DNA of 64,000 nucleotides from Pelobates cultripes (taxonomy: Eukaryota > Chordata > Amphibia > Anura > Pelobatidae). Below are positions 31,935 to 44,609 of this stretch, in pieces (positions within the stretch are counted from its first letter, which is position 1; each line of letters starts with the position of its first letter). Below the pieces are notes generated by a model. It saw only the letters and a program-made list of their open reading frames with translations, made no database searches and was not told where the DNA came from. Position numbers and translations under genes: made by a program. Location of the stretch: contig OW240917.1 of assembly GCA_933207985.1 (NCBI GenBank), positions 96,520,385 to 96,584,384 on the forward strand, written 5' to 3'.

Positions 31935-32874
31935 GCTTAAAGATAAAGTACAAAGAGTTGTCATTAATGGTAGATTTTCAAGCTGGACAAATGTAGTAAG
32001 TAGTGTCTCTAAGGATTCTGTCCTGGGACTGCTTATATTCAATATATTTATAAATCATCTTGAAATAGACATCAAGAGTCATGCAGATGACACAAACCTC
32101 CGTAAAGTAATACAGTGTGAGCAGGACATTACCCTGTTGCAGAGCGATATAAAGAGATTGGGACTGGGCACTCAAATGGCAGATGAAATTTAATGTAGAT
32201 AAATGCAAAGTTATGCACTTCAGGGTAACAAATCCGCAAGCAGCTTACATCCTAAATGGTAGTGAATTAGGGATAACAACATACAAGAAGGATGTGGGAA
32301 TTGTTATAGACAACAGACTAGGTAACAATGTGCAATGACAATCAGCAGTTGTTAAAGCCAGTAAGGTATTGTCATGTGTAAAAAGGGGCGTTAATTCTCA
32401 GTATGAAAATATAATTTTTCCTCTTTATAAATCAATGGAATATGCGGGGCAATTTTGGGCACCTGTTCTAAAGAAGGATATTAAGGAACTAAATAAAGTT
32501 CAAAGGGGGAAATATAAAATTAATAAAAAGAATTGAACATTTTAGTTATGAAGAAAGGTTAACACATTTACATCTTTTTAGTTTATAAAAATGGGGCATA
32601 TGATAGCATTATACACATATATTTGAGACCAATACAAACCATTGTCTTGAAATCTATTCATACACAGGACTTTACATAGAACACAAGGACATGCGTTTAG
32701 ACTGGAAGAAAGGGGATTTTGTGTCAGGCAAAGAAAATTGATTTTTTATAGTAAGAACAATAAGGATGTAGAATTATCTGCTTAAAGAGGTGGTTTATCA
32801 GAGTCTGTACAGATGTTTAAACAGCATCTGGATGAATACTTGCTAAAACAATATTCAGAAATATAATTTTTATT

Positions 32875-34212
32875 TCAGTAGTTGGGAAAGTAATGGAAAC
32901 CATGTAAAAGGATAGGACTGTTGAACATCTAAAATCACATGGATTTCAAGATCAGAGACATGGGTTTACTTCAGGGAGATCATGTCAAACTAATATTATT
33001 GATTTTTTTGATTGGGTAACTAAAATAATAGATCAGGGTGGTGCAGTAGACATTGCTTACCTAGATTTCAGTAAGGCTTTTGACACTGTTGCACATAGAA
33101 GGCGTATCAATAAACTGCATTCTTTAAGTTTGGATTCCAATATTGTTGAATGGGTAAGGCAGTGGCTGAGTTACAGGCAACACAGGGTTGTAGTCAATGG
33201 AGTATATTCGAAGCACGGTCTTGTTACCAGTGGGGTACCTCATGGATCTGTACTTGGACCCAAGTATTAATATTTTTATAAGTGATATTGCAGAAAGTCT
33301 TGATGGTAAGGTATGTATTTTTGTTGATGATACTAAGATATGTAACAGGATTGATAGGCTAAATGGCAAATTATTTAGGTAGACTTGAAAAATGCTCAGA
33401 ACTGTGGCAGCTGACATTTAATGTGGATAAGTGCAAGATAATGCATCTTGGACATAAAAACCAAAGGGCAGAGTACAGAATATTTGATAGAGTCCTAACC
33501 TCAACATCTGAGGAAAGGGATTTAGGGGTGATTATTTCTGATGACTTAAAGGTAGGCAGACAATGTAATAGAGCAGCAGGAAATGCTAGCAGAATGCTTG
33601 GTTGTATAGGGAGAGGTATTAGCAGTAGAAAGAGGGAAGTGCTCATGCCATTGTACAGAACACTGGTGAGACCTCACTTGGAGTATTGTACACAGTACTG
33701 GAGACCATATGTCAAGAAGGATATTGATACTTTGGAGAGAGTTCAGAGAAAGGCTACTAAACTGGTTCACGGATTACAGGATAAAACTTTCAAGGAAAGG
33801 TTAGAGGATCTTAACATGTTTAGCTTGAAAGAAAGACAAGACAGGGGATATTATAGAAACATTTAAATACATTAAGGGAATCAAGACAGTAAAGGGGGAG
33901 ACTATATTTAAAAGAAGAAAAGCTACCACAACAAGAGGACATAGTCTTAAATTAGAGGGGCAAAGGTTTAAAAATAATATCAGGAAGTATTACTTTACTG
34001 AGAGGGTAGTGGATGCATGGAATAGCCTTCCAGCTGAAGTTGTAGAGGTTAACACAGTGAAGGAGTTTGAGCATGCGTGGGATAGGCATAAGGCTATCCT
34101 AGATTTAAGAGAAGGCCAACGACTAATGAAAGTATTTAGAAAATTGGGTAAACTAGACAGGCTGAATGGTTCTTATCTGCTATCACATTCTATGTTTCTA
34201 TGTAACAGCATC
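32875..34212 (+). mobile_element. CR1 LINE, 5'-truncated, nested copy
   Basis: It is about 85-90 percent similar by eye to 44725-46025 of the longer CR1. Reading frames give YLDFSKAFDT, GVPHGSVLGP, FVDDTKI (33320-33331) and then an open 167-codon frame (33363-33866) for the RT thumb and C-terminal region. Deletions near 33270 and stops break ORF2. The 3' end is gaatggttcttatctg...acattctatgtttctatg. The flanks share tttatt (32869-32874, 34213-34218), a possible target duplication. Confidence 0.8.
33363..33866 (+). pseudogene. CR1 ORF2 thumb/C-terminal fragment
   Basis: A 167-codon open stretch with WQLTFNVDKCKIMHLGHKN, ERDLGVIISDDLKVGRQCNR and YRTLVRPHLEYCTQYWRP, the conserved post-RT blocks of CR1/Jockey-type LINEs. 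The Met is not a true start; it is an internal piece cut off by frameshifts at both sides. Confidence 0.8.
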
Positions 34213-34390
34213 TTTATTCAAAGACACATCTAACTGCTATTCTAGGATTTTTTCAAAAGTTGTTGCAAAATTGGAAAGCACTTCACATTGGGGGTTTTTT
34301 GCCTTCTTTTGGATCAACAGCATAAACATATGTGAGAAAGGCTGAACTTGATGGGCGCATGTTTCTTTTTAGCCTATGCTACTATGTAAC

Positions 34391-37300
34391 ATATTAGATG
34401 ATACAGTGAGGTATAATATCCTTATTTAGGTTGAAAATGGCTAAATAACAGCTGTTTAGTTGAGAAAGTCTGGAGACCTAAATTGTAAAGACTTAGATTG
34501 GTGACTACATGTGGACATGCTTGAAAAGCGTGGAAGTTTAATTAAGAAGTAATTATGAGATGCTTATTTGGCCTAGGGAATATTAGAGGCAGCAGAGAGT
34601 TGGTAACAACAGTGTTTAGCAGAAAGAGAAAATGCACGGCAATTAAGAGGTTTAACATGGAGGAGTTATTGAGGCAAAATATGTGAGTGAAATAGAGTGT
34701 TTGGAGTGAGTGGTTGTGACAATAAAGCAACAATGGAGTTTCCTGCAAACTGAGCACTTGGAAAAAAAAAAGTCTAAAGCAATATGGCAATTGTTAAATG
34801 AATGATCCAAGGTAGTGGTCAATTATATTCAATCACTGTGGTCTGATACTTGAGTTGAAACAAGGCACAGAGGTAATCTGAAAAGATTATAGGATAGTGA
34901 GGGCCGAGGTCTGAAGCGAGGAAGGCATCAGGGAACCTGTGAGAGTAATTAGGAACACAAAGTGAAGGTTTTTTAGGGCCACAGGAACTGAGGCTATAAA
35001 GCAACAAGTAACACGCAGCAAAGCAAACCAGGGAGACAATCAAGCCATGAGACAAGAGAGGAGCTATGTTAAAATAAATTAACATGAGTCAATTAAACAC
35101 AGAATCATGACATCACTGAGCAAGGAACAATAAGTTAAGTTAACCCTTCTTTTGGGCATTCTGACATTTTCTTCCATGGAAATAAGCATCTAAAATTGTA
35201 GAGCACTGTATAATATGCTAATATTAATAGTATTAAAATAAGAAGCACTTAAAGAGGAACAATCACTGTTTGGTTGGTAGTAGTTCTGTTTTCACTCACA
35301 TGAGAAAACATTATTGAAACTATTACAAGCACGAGGTGTGCATCAGACTTAAGTATCAAAGGCATTTTCCTCTACAACTCTTTCAGATACTGGTTCTGAA
35401 ATCTGTGCATACCAATCTAATCATGCATGTTTGCACTCAATAATTTCCAATAACACTGAGTGTATATATACTTGTTAGGTATTCATCTAATGATGATGTA
35501 CATGCACATGAATTTGTCAAATATTTAAAGTAGAGTTAATAAAGCCGACTACACTACAGCTTAGCATTACAGCCTGAGACCCATATTCAATTCTAGGCAT
35601 TTTACTATGTAGCTTCACTACAGGAACTCTGAGGATTATCAGGTGAGTATTGAGATGGTGAAAAGTAACAGCTTGAATGTGGTGGTGTAACTTGTTCATT
35701 TTAATTTGAAGCAAGTTATGATGTATGTAAAAAAGGTATAAAGTTGAAATCCTCTTTTACTTTAATTGTATTTCTTGGTCCTGGTAATTAATCCAATTCT
35801 TTGATCGTATTGTATTGTATATCAACAGATGTATATCTTGAAATTCTTTCTAAAATGAAAATTAGAGTCCAAACAACATGTTTCATACCCTGCAGCAAGT
35901 TTGATCATCATGATGTTTGTCTCCCATTCCTCACTTTTGAGAGATTTATTTCCATCAGGTAGTCCTTAATCAAATGCAACCTTATACTTAATATTCAGGT
36001 GGTTCTGCTAAGTAAAGTAGGGGTGGTGGTTGCAATATTTATGACATTGGTGTGGATCTATTCTTGTTTCTTCGACCTCTGCTTTATACTCTGCTTGAAT
36101 TTGTACAAGACCAATATAGGAATTCTGGACAATGTAGATGAATCTATTTCCAAGATTAGTCTATATTGTATTTAAGATATAAGTTGGCATTTTCTTCAGT
36201 AATTTTGTGAGATTGTTCAGTTAAATGAATTTGAGATAGAAATCATGGAACATTTAATTTACATAACACCAGCATAGTTTTACTAAACTGAACTTTGTAA
36301 CAGACTTAGACATATAATACAAAAATACAAATAGTAAGAATTTTTATGTGATAATGCTCAAATTCAAAAATTCTTATCTTAGAGGTGACAGTTCTTTTTT
36401 AATGATCAGTTCCTTTTACTGAGAAACTTGACTTGCTGTTCAGTACCTGCGGAACTTGAGAGTAGTCTGCTAAAGTTCTAAGCACTCAGATAGGGCTTTG
36501 ATCTTGCTTTTGTCAGTTCCATTTTCTCTATGGTTTTCATATCGCGAAAAATAAAACACAAATGACTGAATACAAGGCAGATTTTAATGCCACTGGGAAA
36601 GAGAAGTGGGAGCTAGAAAGAAATGTCATCCAAATGATCTAAACATACTTTTGAACAGAGTGAATGATCTTCTACTAATCTTAAGGGTCACTGGCAAACA
36701 TGTATAATGTTTTCTGTATGTTGATATGATATATCTGAAACTAGAAAGATATTTTCTGTAGATTTGTGGAAATATTTTGAAAGCAATAGGTTACTGATTG
36801 AGGTTACTGATTCAGCAGAAACTCTAAAATTTCTTATTGATGATTTCTGGGTAAACACCAATTCATCTGATACATTAGACTAGGGTCAAAAACCTTACAT
36901 ATCACGTAAATGTGTTTATTATACAATATTTAATAGCAGAGACACCTATTATTATGTAATCCTTTCAGTATATGTTTGTAGAAATCTAGATATTTTTTGT
37001 AAAAGAGAAAACGTCATGCAAAGAGAAATAACGAACACCACAGTATTAAGTCCAATTATAGTGACCTTTAATGAATATCCAAATGATTTAATGTCAGCCA
37101 ATTAGCACATTTTAATCTGTCATTTTCAAAGGCTACATATTTCTGACATTGCTCTTGCATGTGCATTAAAAGTGATCATGCATTTCTACTTACAGTTGTG
37201 TACACAGTAATATTTTGTCTGTGTACATGCTACTACAGGTTTTGTGTTCTCTTGGCACTACTTATGTTAGTGTCTTACATTTCTGTGATGCTCAGTCTAT

Positions 37301-39930
37301 AGTCTACATGGACATGGTGGGAAATGTGCTTTGCAAATATCTGCAGTGCTAAGGCTCGCCGTCATTGCTGTAGTTATCTATTTGTGGCTAAGAATTAATT
37401 TGACATGCACTCTGATAATGGTTAATCCACAACGAATGCTCATTCTTACATAGCCTTTCTTTTTCCATAACACAGGGAACAAAATTAAAGTTTTTCAGTA
37501 CTTGGCACCTATGTAAGAAAATTGTGTTTCTAATGTGTGAAATGTTCAACAGAAAAAGGAAAAATGAATAATCTGCTGATATGGGATATTAACTGGATTT
37601 AGATTAAGTATCAGAATGGATCTAAATGTTATTGTGAAATGTTTAATTGAAAGCTATTCAGTAATAGATTGTTGTTAAAAGCCATCACGTTCAATTTACT
37701 TGTTAATAAGAGCAGACATTAAAATACTAGCCAATACATTAGCAAATATACAGGTGAATAAGCCTGACAGCGAGATAAGAATTTACTTACAGTAATTGAC
37801 CAGATAGAATTTAAGAGCTAACAAAATGCTATTTGAATGTTCATCACAAAATGAGCAGTAATTTATTTTAACTGTTCACTAAATAGTTTAAATAGCAAAG
37901 CTCTACAGATGTTTTGTTCTATTACCAGAAAATGTTTAATTGTATCTTTGAATTCCAGTAACCACACAGAATTTATAACAGTGGTCTCTGGATTAAAGGT
38001 ATAGATGAGTGCAGCAAAGGTAGAAATATATTAACGAGATGTAGCATTATAAAAATATTATATATATTTAAACACATTACTTTAAGTAACCCTTTAAGAA
38101 AAGTTTATTGGCATGAAAGAGCAAAAAGATTTCCTCTAGTTAAAAAAAATAAAAAAATACCACAATCTTGTAGATTTTGGTTTGAATGCTGAATATTATT
38201 ATTGACAGGTTGCCTATATTCACTTTGAATGGATAGTATTTATACCAGAAACATATGCTTCATAAAATAAAATAAAAAAATAAAGATTTGAGGCATTTTT
38301 CTCCACGTTTGAAATATACAAAAGTGTGATTTTTTTTCCCAGCATCAGTCTTTACTTGAAGGAGAAATTTACCTACTCTGTTACAGCTTTGGCCAGTTGC
38401 TATGTCTGATGTAGAAGAAGATAATTCTTCTCCTGGCTTCATCCTTGCAGCCATGGCGATGGTAGAAAGATTGGAGGACTCTAGGCATACTAAAGGGCTG
38501 TTGTGCAGGTTGTAATAGAGGCCAGTAATGCCCTTAGTTTACTGATATCTGCATAAGAACATACCGTGACATGGTCCTAACATTCTGATGGATCTTTTGG
38601 AGCCCTACATCCACAGATCTCTTACTAGACTCCGGTTATTCATAAGGTGTATGAATACTCTTATTTATCCTTTTTGCCACACTGTATGTGACAAAATCAT
38701 TTCTGTCTCTAAGCTTATATTTCAGACCCTGTATGGTAGGACTCTGATGATGTTAAACATCTGCTGATAAATGCATTCTTTCCATATTGCTATCATACCC
38801 ATGCATTTTCTCATGCATACAACAAAGTATTGGTTACATCAATCAGCATGGTATGCTTTGGATGGTACAGGGCAGACAGGCATATCATGTGTTTGATTAA
38901 ATAAAAGATTTTCAGAATTTAAATATTAGCACAATTTGTAAATACAGCATTTGACAGCTTCTCTTTACACCATAGACATTTCTCTTTATTTCAACAAACT
39001 GTCCCCTTTCTTTAATCTCAGCTGCACGATCAGTAAATAAATTGTACAAAGTGATGCAGGGCTGATATGACTATAGATAATCCAACCTATCTCATAGGCC
39101 TGCATTCTGCTCTGTAAGAGTACACGTTTGCACTTTACCAAGGTATGATGTTTCAAGATTCAGCTATACAGTGCATCAAACAACATTATATTTATTTTTT
39201 TCCCTTTTCCATAGACTTTAAAACTGTTTTCTAAATCAGTAACCTGGATCAGTTTTAATATCAAGGGAAAATGTTAAACTTTTACTTTTAATCTATAAAT
39301 AGATTCTAGAAAAGTGGTCTGATTACAGAGCCCCAGGAAATAAATGGCATATTAAACTTTAATAAATACATTTGATTGCTGCTCTCTCAAGATAACCTTT
39401 AAAATACTTTTATCCAGTTTCAAAATTTCAATTCTTAGTCACTTCGCAAAATGAACCTGTCTTGTTTCATTTCATATGTCTCGGTTAATGAAATAAATTG
39501 ATGCAAATTATTACACAAACAATACCCAATAAATACATGTCTCCATTGATTTCTATAGAGTTACTGTATATAAATACATTTATTTTACATTAGGAATCTT
39601 GTACTAGCACAAATAATGTCAGAACTTATTAAAGTGCCCTTTACATACAATGAGAACTATATCCTTTAAATTGTACATTGTGCATTACCCATAGGAAACC
39701 AAGGTGAATTTAATTATGTTAACATATGCCTGAATATGTTAGCATTTAGGAATTTGCTTGTTTTTCAGTAATGACTAACATATGATTTTTAATAAGGTAT
39801 ATATGTGGGACTTCATTATTTGGGACATCAGGGAATTGTTCTTTTTAATTCAGTACCTGCAATTGGATTTTATTTCATAACAGTCACTGCCCAGGAGTAA
39901 TGTGCTGCTTTAACTCAATAACCACAGATA
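34391..39930. other. Long stretch with no recognised repeat, exon or RNA gene
   Basis: 5.5 kb of AT-rich sequence, the longest interval here free of recognisable mobile elements. Open frames are short (up to 88 codons) with no motifs. It may be unique intronic sequence; conserved non-coding elements cannot be judged from one genome. Confidence 0.55.
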
Positions 39931-40030
39931 TTATTTATTATTATTATTACTGGTATTTATATAGCACCAACATATTCTGTAGCTCTTTACAATATTATCA
40001 AAGGGGAAGATTTAACAATAAATGAGACAA
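39931..40030 (+). repeat. LINE/SINE tail-like fragment with (TTA)n
   Basis: ttattattattactggtatt followed by tatagcaccaacatattc and ctttacaatatta; same kind of tail as 25413-25500. Confidence 0.5.
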
Positions 40031-40055
40031 TTACAAAATCTTAGAGGAACAATAG

Positions 40056-40463
<408 letters not shown>

Positions 40464-40471
40464 TAGCATGT

Positions 40472-40551
40472 TTAACCCCTTAAGGACCAAACTTCTGGAA
40501 TAAAAGGGAATCATGACATGTCACACATGTCATGTGTCCTTAAGGGGTTAA
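40472..40551. mobile_element. 80-bp palindromic MITE
   Basis: TTAACCCCTTAAGGAC (40472) and GTCCTTAAGGGGTTAA (ending 40551) are perfect inverted ends. The centre is catgacatgt/acatgtcatg. It lies between two RT fragments. Confidence 0.85.
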
Positions 40552-40700
40552 GGGCAGTAGGGGCAACACCAGAAGAGAGAGAGCAGTTGAAGATGTGTGT
40601 TACGGAAGGCACAAGAGAAGAGAGATCTGATAAGGTGAGACGGGACTGGATCAAGCGGGCAAGTGGTGGCTCGAGAAGAAAGGAGAAGCTATAATATATA
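40552..40700 (-). pseudogene. Reverse transcriptase fragment, opposite strand, same LINE type
   Basis: The minus strand reads LDPVPSHLI-like and IFNCSLSSGVAPTALNP, with frame changes: the region before RT motif A (DPIP...IN.SL..G..P..LK) of Rex1/L2-like LINEs. In the LINE this part lies upstream of the piece at 40056-40437, but here it is inverted and to the right of it. Confidence 0.55.
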
Positions 40701-40783
40701 ATATATAACTTAATTATAAAAGTAAACTCAAGAGTTTCAATTCTCAATATTTTCAAACTGTTTGTATATAGTGCCTGAATGTG

Positions 40784-40787
<4 letters not shown>

Positions 40788-40839
<52 letters not shown>

Positions 40840-40840
40840 G
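40788..40840. repeat. (TA)n microsatellite
   Basis: Alternating ta run with one c interruption. Confidence 0.95.
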
Positions 40841-41539
40841 GGCCCAGTCAAATTTTCTTTGTAACCAGATTATCAACAAAAAAAAATCAGCAAATACTTA
40901 TATGAGAATATAATTTATACATACGGATGAAATCTCATGAAATTTAAAACATAGTTTAAACTGGATAAATGATTAACTGTGTAAATGAATAACTATAAAA
41001 AAATGTCTTCAACAACTATGACACCGGATACACATCTTAGAATATTAGTTTGTTCCTGTAATTGCACAGTTAAACTCTATCCGTCCCTACTCTACTTCAC
41101 TGGAATAGAGGTGAGCTTTAAACTTATTTAAGGGGGATGGCTATCTAAATAGTGTTTTTAACACTTTAGGGTGAGGAATACACATTTGCACTCCTGACCC
41201 TTAGTCTTTATGTAAGTTCTCACTCTTCTTAGATTATATTCATATTAAATTGTTTAATGTATATATTTGATGTGCAATATAGCTTGGCAGCTGCTTCTAA
41301 GTGCTGCTACAAAGTATATTTGGAAATATTCTGGAGAGTTTTATTGATCCTTCAACTGTCTAAGATTTTTCTTTTTACTTTTACAGGTAAGAATCATCTA
41401 GGAAAAGGTTTTAGATTTAACAAGGTTTGATTTCCTGTTGATAATTGGTAATGCATTTGAATTAATTAGTTAGGTGTTTGCTATTGTTTGCAAATAAGCA
41501 CAGGCTCACTTAGGTGTTACATTCTTAGGGGGTGGTGCA
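40841..41539. other. No gene recognised
   Basis: AT-rich sequence up to the 5' region of the CR1 LINE. Confidence 0.5.
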
Positions 41540-42446
41540 TTTAGGAGTGTATATAAGGGTTGTAGATATTAGCTTGGCAGGAGCTGGAGGTAGTCTGAGG
41601 TACACTGTAGGTGGAAAAAAAAGAAGCAAAAAGTAAGATTTGTTTGATTTAAACTCCTCATCTCATTAAAATGGCAGACTTGGCTCAGTGTAATAGTTGT
41701 TGTGCATTTGTTTCACGTTCCACTTATTGGAGGTTTGGATGTTGTCTAATCTGTAGACAGTTTTCTATATTGCAGCAGGAGATTGCATTTTTGAAGTCGG
41801 AGATTTGTAAATTATCTGTTAAACAAACTCAGGCTGGGACTGTTGCAAATCCACTGCCGCAAAGATGTCCTAGGAATGGCAGATGGATTACTGTAGAATC
41901 TGGTAGACTTAGAGATGTGGACAAAAGGAGTACTTCACAGTGCGTGTCTTTTCATAATTCATTTTCTGCATTTTCAGATTGTAGTGGTGTTACGGAGAAA
42001 GGCTCAGGCACTGAGTTTGTGGAACCACCAAGAGTGGAGCCAATGACAAAAAAGGACAAGGTGATGCCTGATAGAAAGCAGTTGTTGTTGGGGAGGATTC
42101 TATCTTTAGAGTTAAGTTGAACAATAGTGGCTTTGTGAGATGTCTTCCTGGAGCTACTGCTCACAGAGACAGGAGACGTATTTGTAATATTGTTAAGCAA
42201 GCAAAGCAGGAAGGGGAATTGGATGTCCATCTTGGGACAAATTATTCGGCTTGTAGTGAGGTTTCTGAGGTAAAGGAAGTGTTTTGTGTTCTTGCCAATG
42301 AAATACGGCAGGTTGTGTCCACACTGTCATTCTCTAAAGTTCTGCCTGTGCATAACATTCAGAATGACAGGCAGATATGTATTAGGGACTTTAACTTCTG
42401 GCTTGGTGAATGGTGCCGGAAACAATGATTTGGCTTTGTTTCTCAT

Positions 42447-43060
42447 TGTCACGACTGGCACCGTGCCATTCAGACAGCCAGGCATGGCAGTTCCAAAGGT
42501 GCCAAAAAGGGGATTTGAACTCTTGCTGCCTTAATACTGCTGTCTTATCTCTGAGTCACAATTCAGTTCATTTTTCTGCCTGATGTCCTATCCTGCCTTG
42601 TCTGCAGCACAAGGGGGCTGGATTTTACCTGGGGCTGCTATTATCAATCTCAGCCCACCTGAAGCTGATGCCCAATTAGCCAGGTATAAGACACTGCCTC
42701 TCACTAAGGGCAGTGTCAGTTCATTGACTCTGGTTCCTGTATTTGTGTTCATGATCCAGTGTTCTCCAGTCGGCTCCTGACCTTGGCTTATTCTTATCAT
42801 GTGTCCTGACCTCTGACATCCTCTGATTTTAGCTTACCCTTGTTTATCCTGAATTCTGGCACCCTCTGACTTTTGGCTTATCCTCAACGATTCTCCTGTC
42901 CTTGCCTGTACTGCGACTAGGAGCAATATCCTACACAGCCCCCATGCACAGACTCACAGGCCAGGTTCCTTATCTGGTCACCTTGGTCTGTGTTTATTTG
43001 TAAGGGTGAGCGTATATATATCTCTGCATACCGAGCTCCCAACCAAGGTAAGCCCTGACA
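42447..43060 (+). mobile_element. Solo LTR, 614 bp, with target duplication CTCAT
   Basis: TGTCACGACTGG...GCCCTGACA with CTCAT at 42442-42446 and 43061-43065. A TATA-like gtatatatat is at about 43012-43021. It interrupts CR1 ORF1 precisely, so that the LINE reads on after one CTCAT is removed. The outer TGTCA/TGACA ends are inverted. No internal region remains. Confidence 0.85.
42493..42562 (-). repeat. tRNA-like segment inside the LTR
   Basis: The minus strand has TGACTCAGAGATAAG (A-box-like) and, about 30 bases on, GAGTTCAAATCC (B-box-like, matching GWTCRANNC). Spacing is plausible for a Pol III internal promoter. I cannot form a full cloverleaf, so it is not a tRNA gene; possibly a SINE head captured in the LTR. 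Confidence 0.35.
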
Positions 43061-43255
43061 CTCATGGTAGCTCTATTTGGAATAGAAATGAACTGTACAA
43101 AAAAGATGATTTGCATTTTTCTCAAAAGCGAACAAATGTTCTCAGCGAGCAGTTCAGAGGTTTTGCTAGGAACTATTTGAACTAGGAAGGGGGGACAAAG
43201 GGTAATAAAACATCAGGCCAAAGTAACTGTAATGAGTGTGTTAAAAAAATGAGTC

Positions 43256-43890
43256 ATGTTGACAAATGCTCGCAATTTAGGGAATAAGATCCATGAACTT
43301 GAGGTAATAATGGCGACTGAGAATGTAGATTTAGTGGCTGTTACTGAGACATGGTATAATGAGAAAAATGACTGGGGTACTCCTTACACAGAAAAGACAA
43401 AGAAGGCAAAAAAGGGTGAGGTGTGGCCAAGTATGTAAAGGATAGCATAAAATCTAGCCTAACAAAAGTTATGAAGTGAACATAGAGTCAGTTTGGGTTA
43501 CGTTAGAATTTAGAAATCCCACAGTAACACATGTAGGTGTGATTTACAGACCCCCTGGACAAATAGAAGAGTTAGATAATCTACTAGTTGAGAAAATAGC
43601 TAAAATGACAATGAAGGGCGCAGTTATTATCATGGGTAAATTTAATCTTCTGGATGTGAACTGGGAAACCAAAGCAACTGCTTGTGCCAGGAGCACACAT
43701 ATTCTAAACTCTCTACTGGGAGTATCTCTAAAACAAGTCATTGAGAAACCAACTCGTAAGGAGTCCATACTAGATTTAGTGTTAACGAATGGAAACTTAG
43801 TATCAGATATTACTGTAGGTGAAAGTGTAGGATCCAGTGATCATCAGTCAGTGTGGTTTAATATAGGAACACAAAAACAAAAGTTTTAGA
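43256..43890 (+). pseudogene. CR1 ORF2 endonuclease domain, broken
   Basis: Frames carry NARNLGNKIHELE, VDLVAVTETW (catalytic Glu), VGVIYRPPG, IIMGKFNLLDVNWE (the usual GDFN is GKFN, so the catalytic Asp is lost), LDLVLTNG and SSDHQSVWF (catalytic Asp-His). This is the apurinic-like endonuclease that nicks the target. Frame breaks near 43438 and 43890. Confidence 0.85.
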
Positions 43891-44609
43891 TTTTAGAAAA
43901 ACAGACTTTTCTAAAATGAGAATATGTGTAAAGGAGTCCTTGTCAGACTGGAGCAGTTTAAATGGAGTCCAGGAAAAATGGGATTATTTAAAAGATGCAC
44001 TGCTGAAAGCAACAGAAAATTCCATTAGGATTGTCAAGAAGAGCAGAAAAATTAAGAAACCATTGTGGTACTCTGCAGAAGTGGCCAAAATAGTAAAAAA
44101 CTAAAGGTTAGAATTTAGTAATTATAAAAAAAAGTGTGAGGAAGTGTGAGTGAGGATGACAGACAGATTTATAAGATTAGGCAGAAAGAGGCTAAGCAAG
44201 TTATAAGAGCTTCCAAAGCACACACAGAAGATAGAATAGCACAGTCAGTAAAAAAAGGGGATAAAACATTTTTCAGATACAGAAATGAGAAAAGGAAACT
44301 AAAACAAGGATGTTAGACAAAAAAAAAAAAGAAGGAAGGTATCTAGAAGAGGATAAAGGTCTAGCTGACTGCCTCAATAAATATTTTTGTTCAGTATTTA
44401 CAGATGAAAATGAAGGAGATGGACTTCAGTTAAGAAAAAAGGCAAATGGGTCATGTGTTACATGTGCGTTTGCAAAGGAAGAGGTTCTATTTCGACTGTC
44501 AAAAGTAAAGACAAATAAGTTGATGGGGCCTGATGTGATACACCCAAAGTTATTAAAATAACTTAGTGGTGTACTAGCATAACCTTAAACTGATTTATTT
44601 AACCAATCA
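43891..44609 (+). pseudogene. CR1 ORF2 linker region, broken
   Basis: WSSLNGVQEKWDYLKDALLK, KKPLWYSAEVAKIVKN, then LADCLNKYFCSVFTDEN, KEEVLFRLSKVKTNKLMGPD and VIHPKLLK. These are the conserved blocks before RT. At least three stops or frameshifts. Confidence 0.75.

Larger units (their letters stand above)
31040..34390 (+). mobile_element. Old CR1/L2-like LINE, 5'-truncated, in three pieces
   Basis: Piece 1 (31040-31172) reads GVAVDVIYLDFARAFHMVSH, the RT motif A. Piece 2 (31935-32868) reads LKDKVQRVVINGRFSSW, DSVLGLLIFNIFIN, HADDTNL (motif C as ADD) and the thumb region with stops. Piece 3 (34219-34390) is the 3' end, with ggctgaacttgatgggcgca and a tail ctatgctactatgtaac. It is interrupted by a 754-bp retroposon (31173-31926) and by a younger CR1 (32875-34212). 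Confidence 0.75.
41671..43185 (+). pseudogene. CR1 ORF1 protein (zinc-finger plus SGNH/esterase-like domain), broken
   Basis: The N-terminal frame (41671-42120) starts MADLAQCNSCCAFV and has cysteines at residues 7, 10, 11, 24, 25 and 28, a zinc-binding arrangement known from CR1 ORF1, then a coiled-coil-like segment. The esterase-like domain follows in another frame: GEDSIFRVK near 42090 (normally GDS), RDRRRICNIVKQAKQEGELD, HLGTNY, IRQVVSTLSFSKVLPVHN. After the LTR the end resumes: NELYKKDDLHFSQKRTNVLS ... ARNYLN stop at 43185. Role: nucleic-acid and membrane-lipid-associated accessory protein of the LINE. Frameshift near 42080-42115. Confidence 0.8.

Noticed and set aside
38260..38454. Possible first coding exon of galntl6 on the minus strand
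   Set aside because: The frame lacks a hydrophobic membrane anchor and the expected basic start; no resemblance to the GALNTL6 N-terminus.
42493..42562. Functional tRNA gene on the minus strand
   Set aside because: A and B boxes are approximate and no cloverleaf with acceptor stem can be drawn; it lies inside an LTR.
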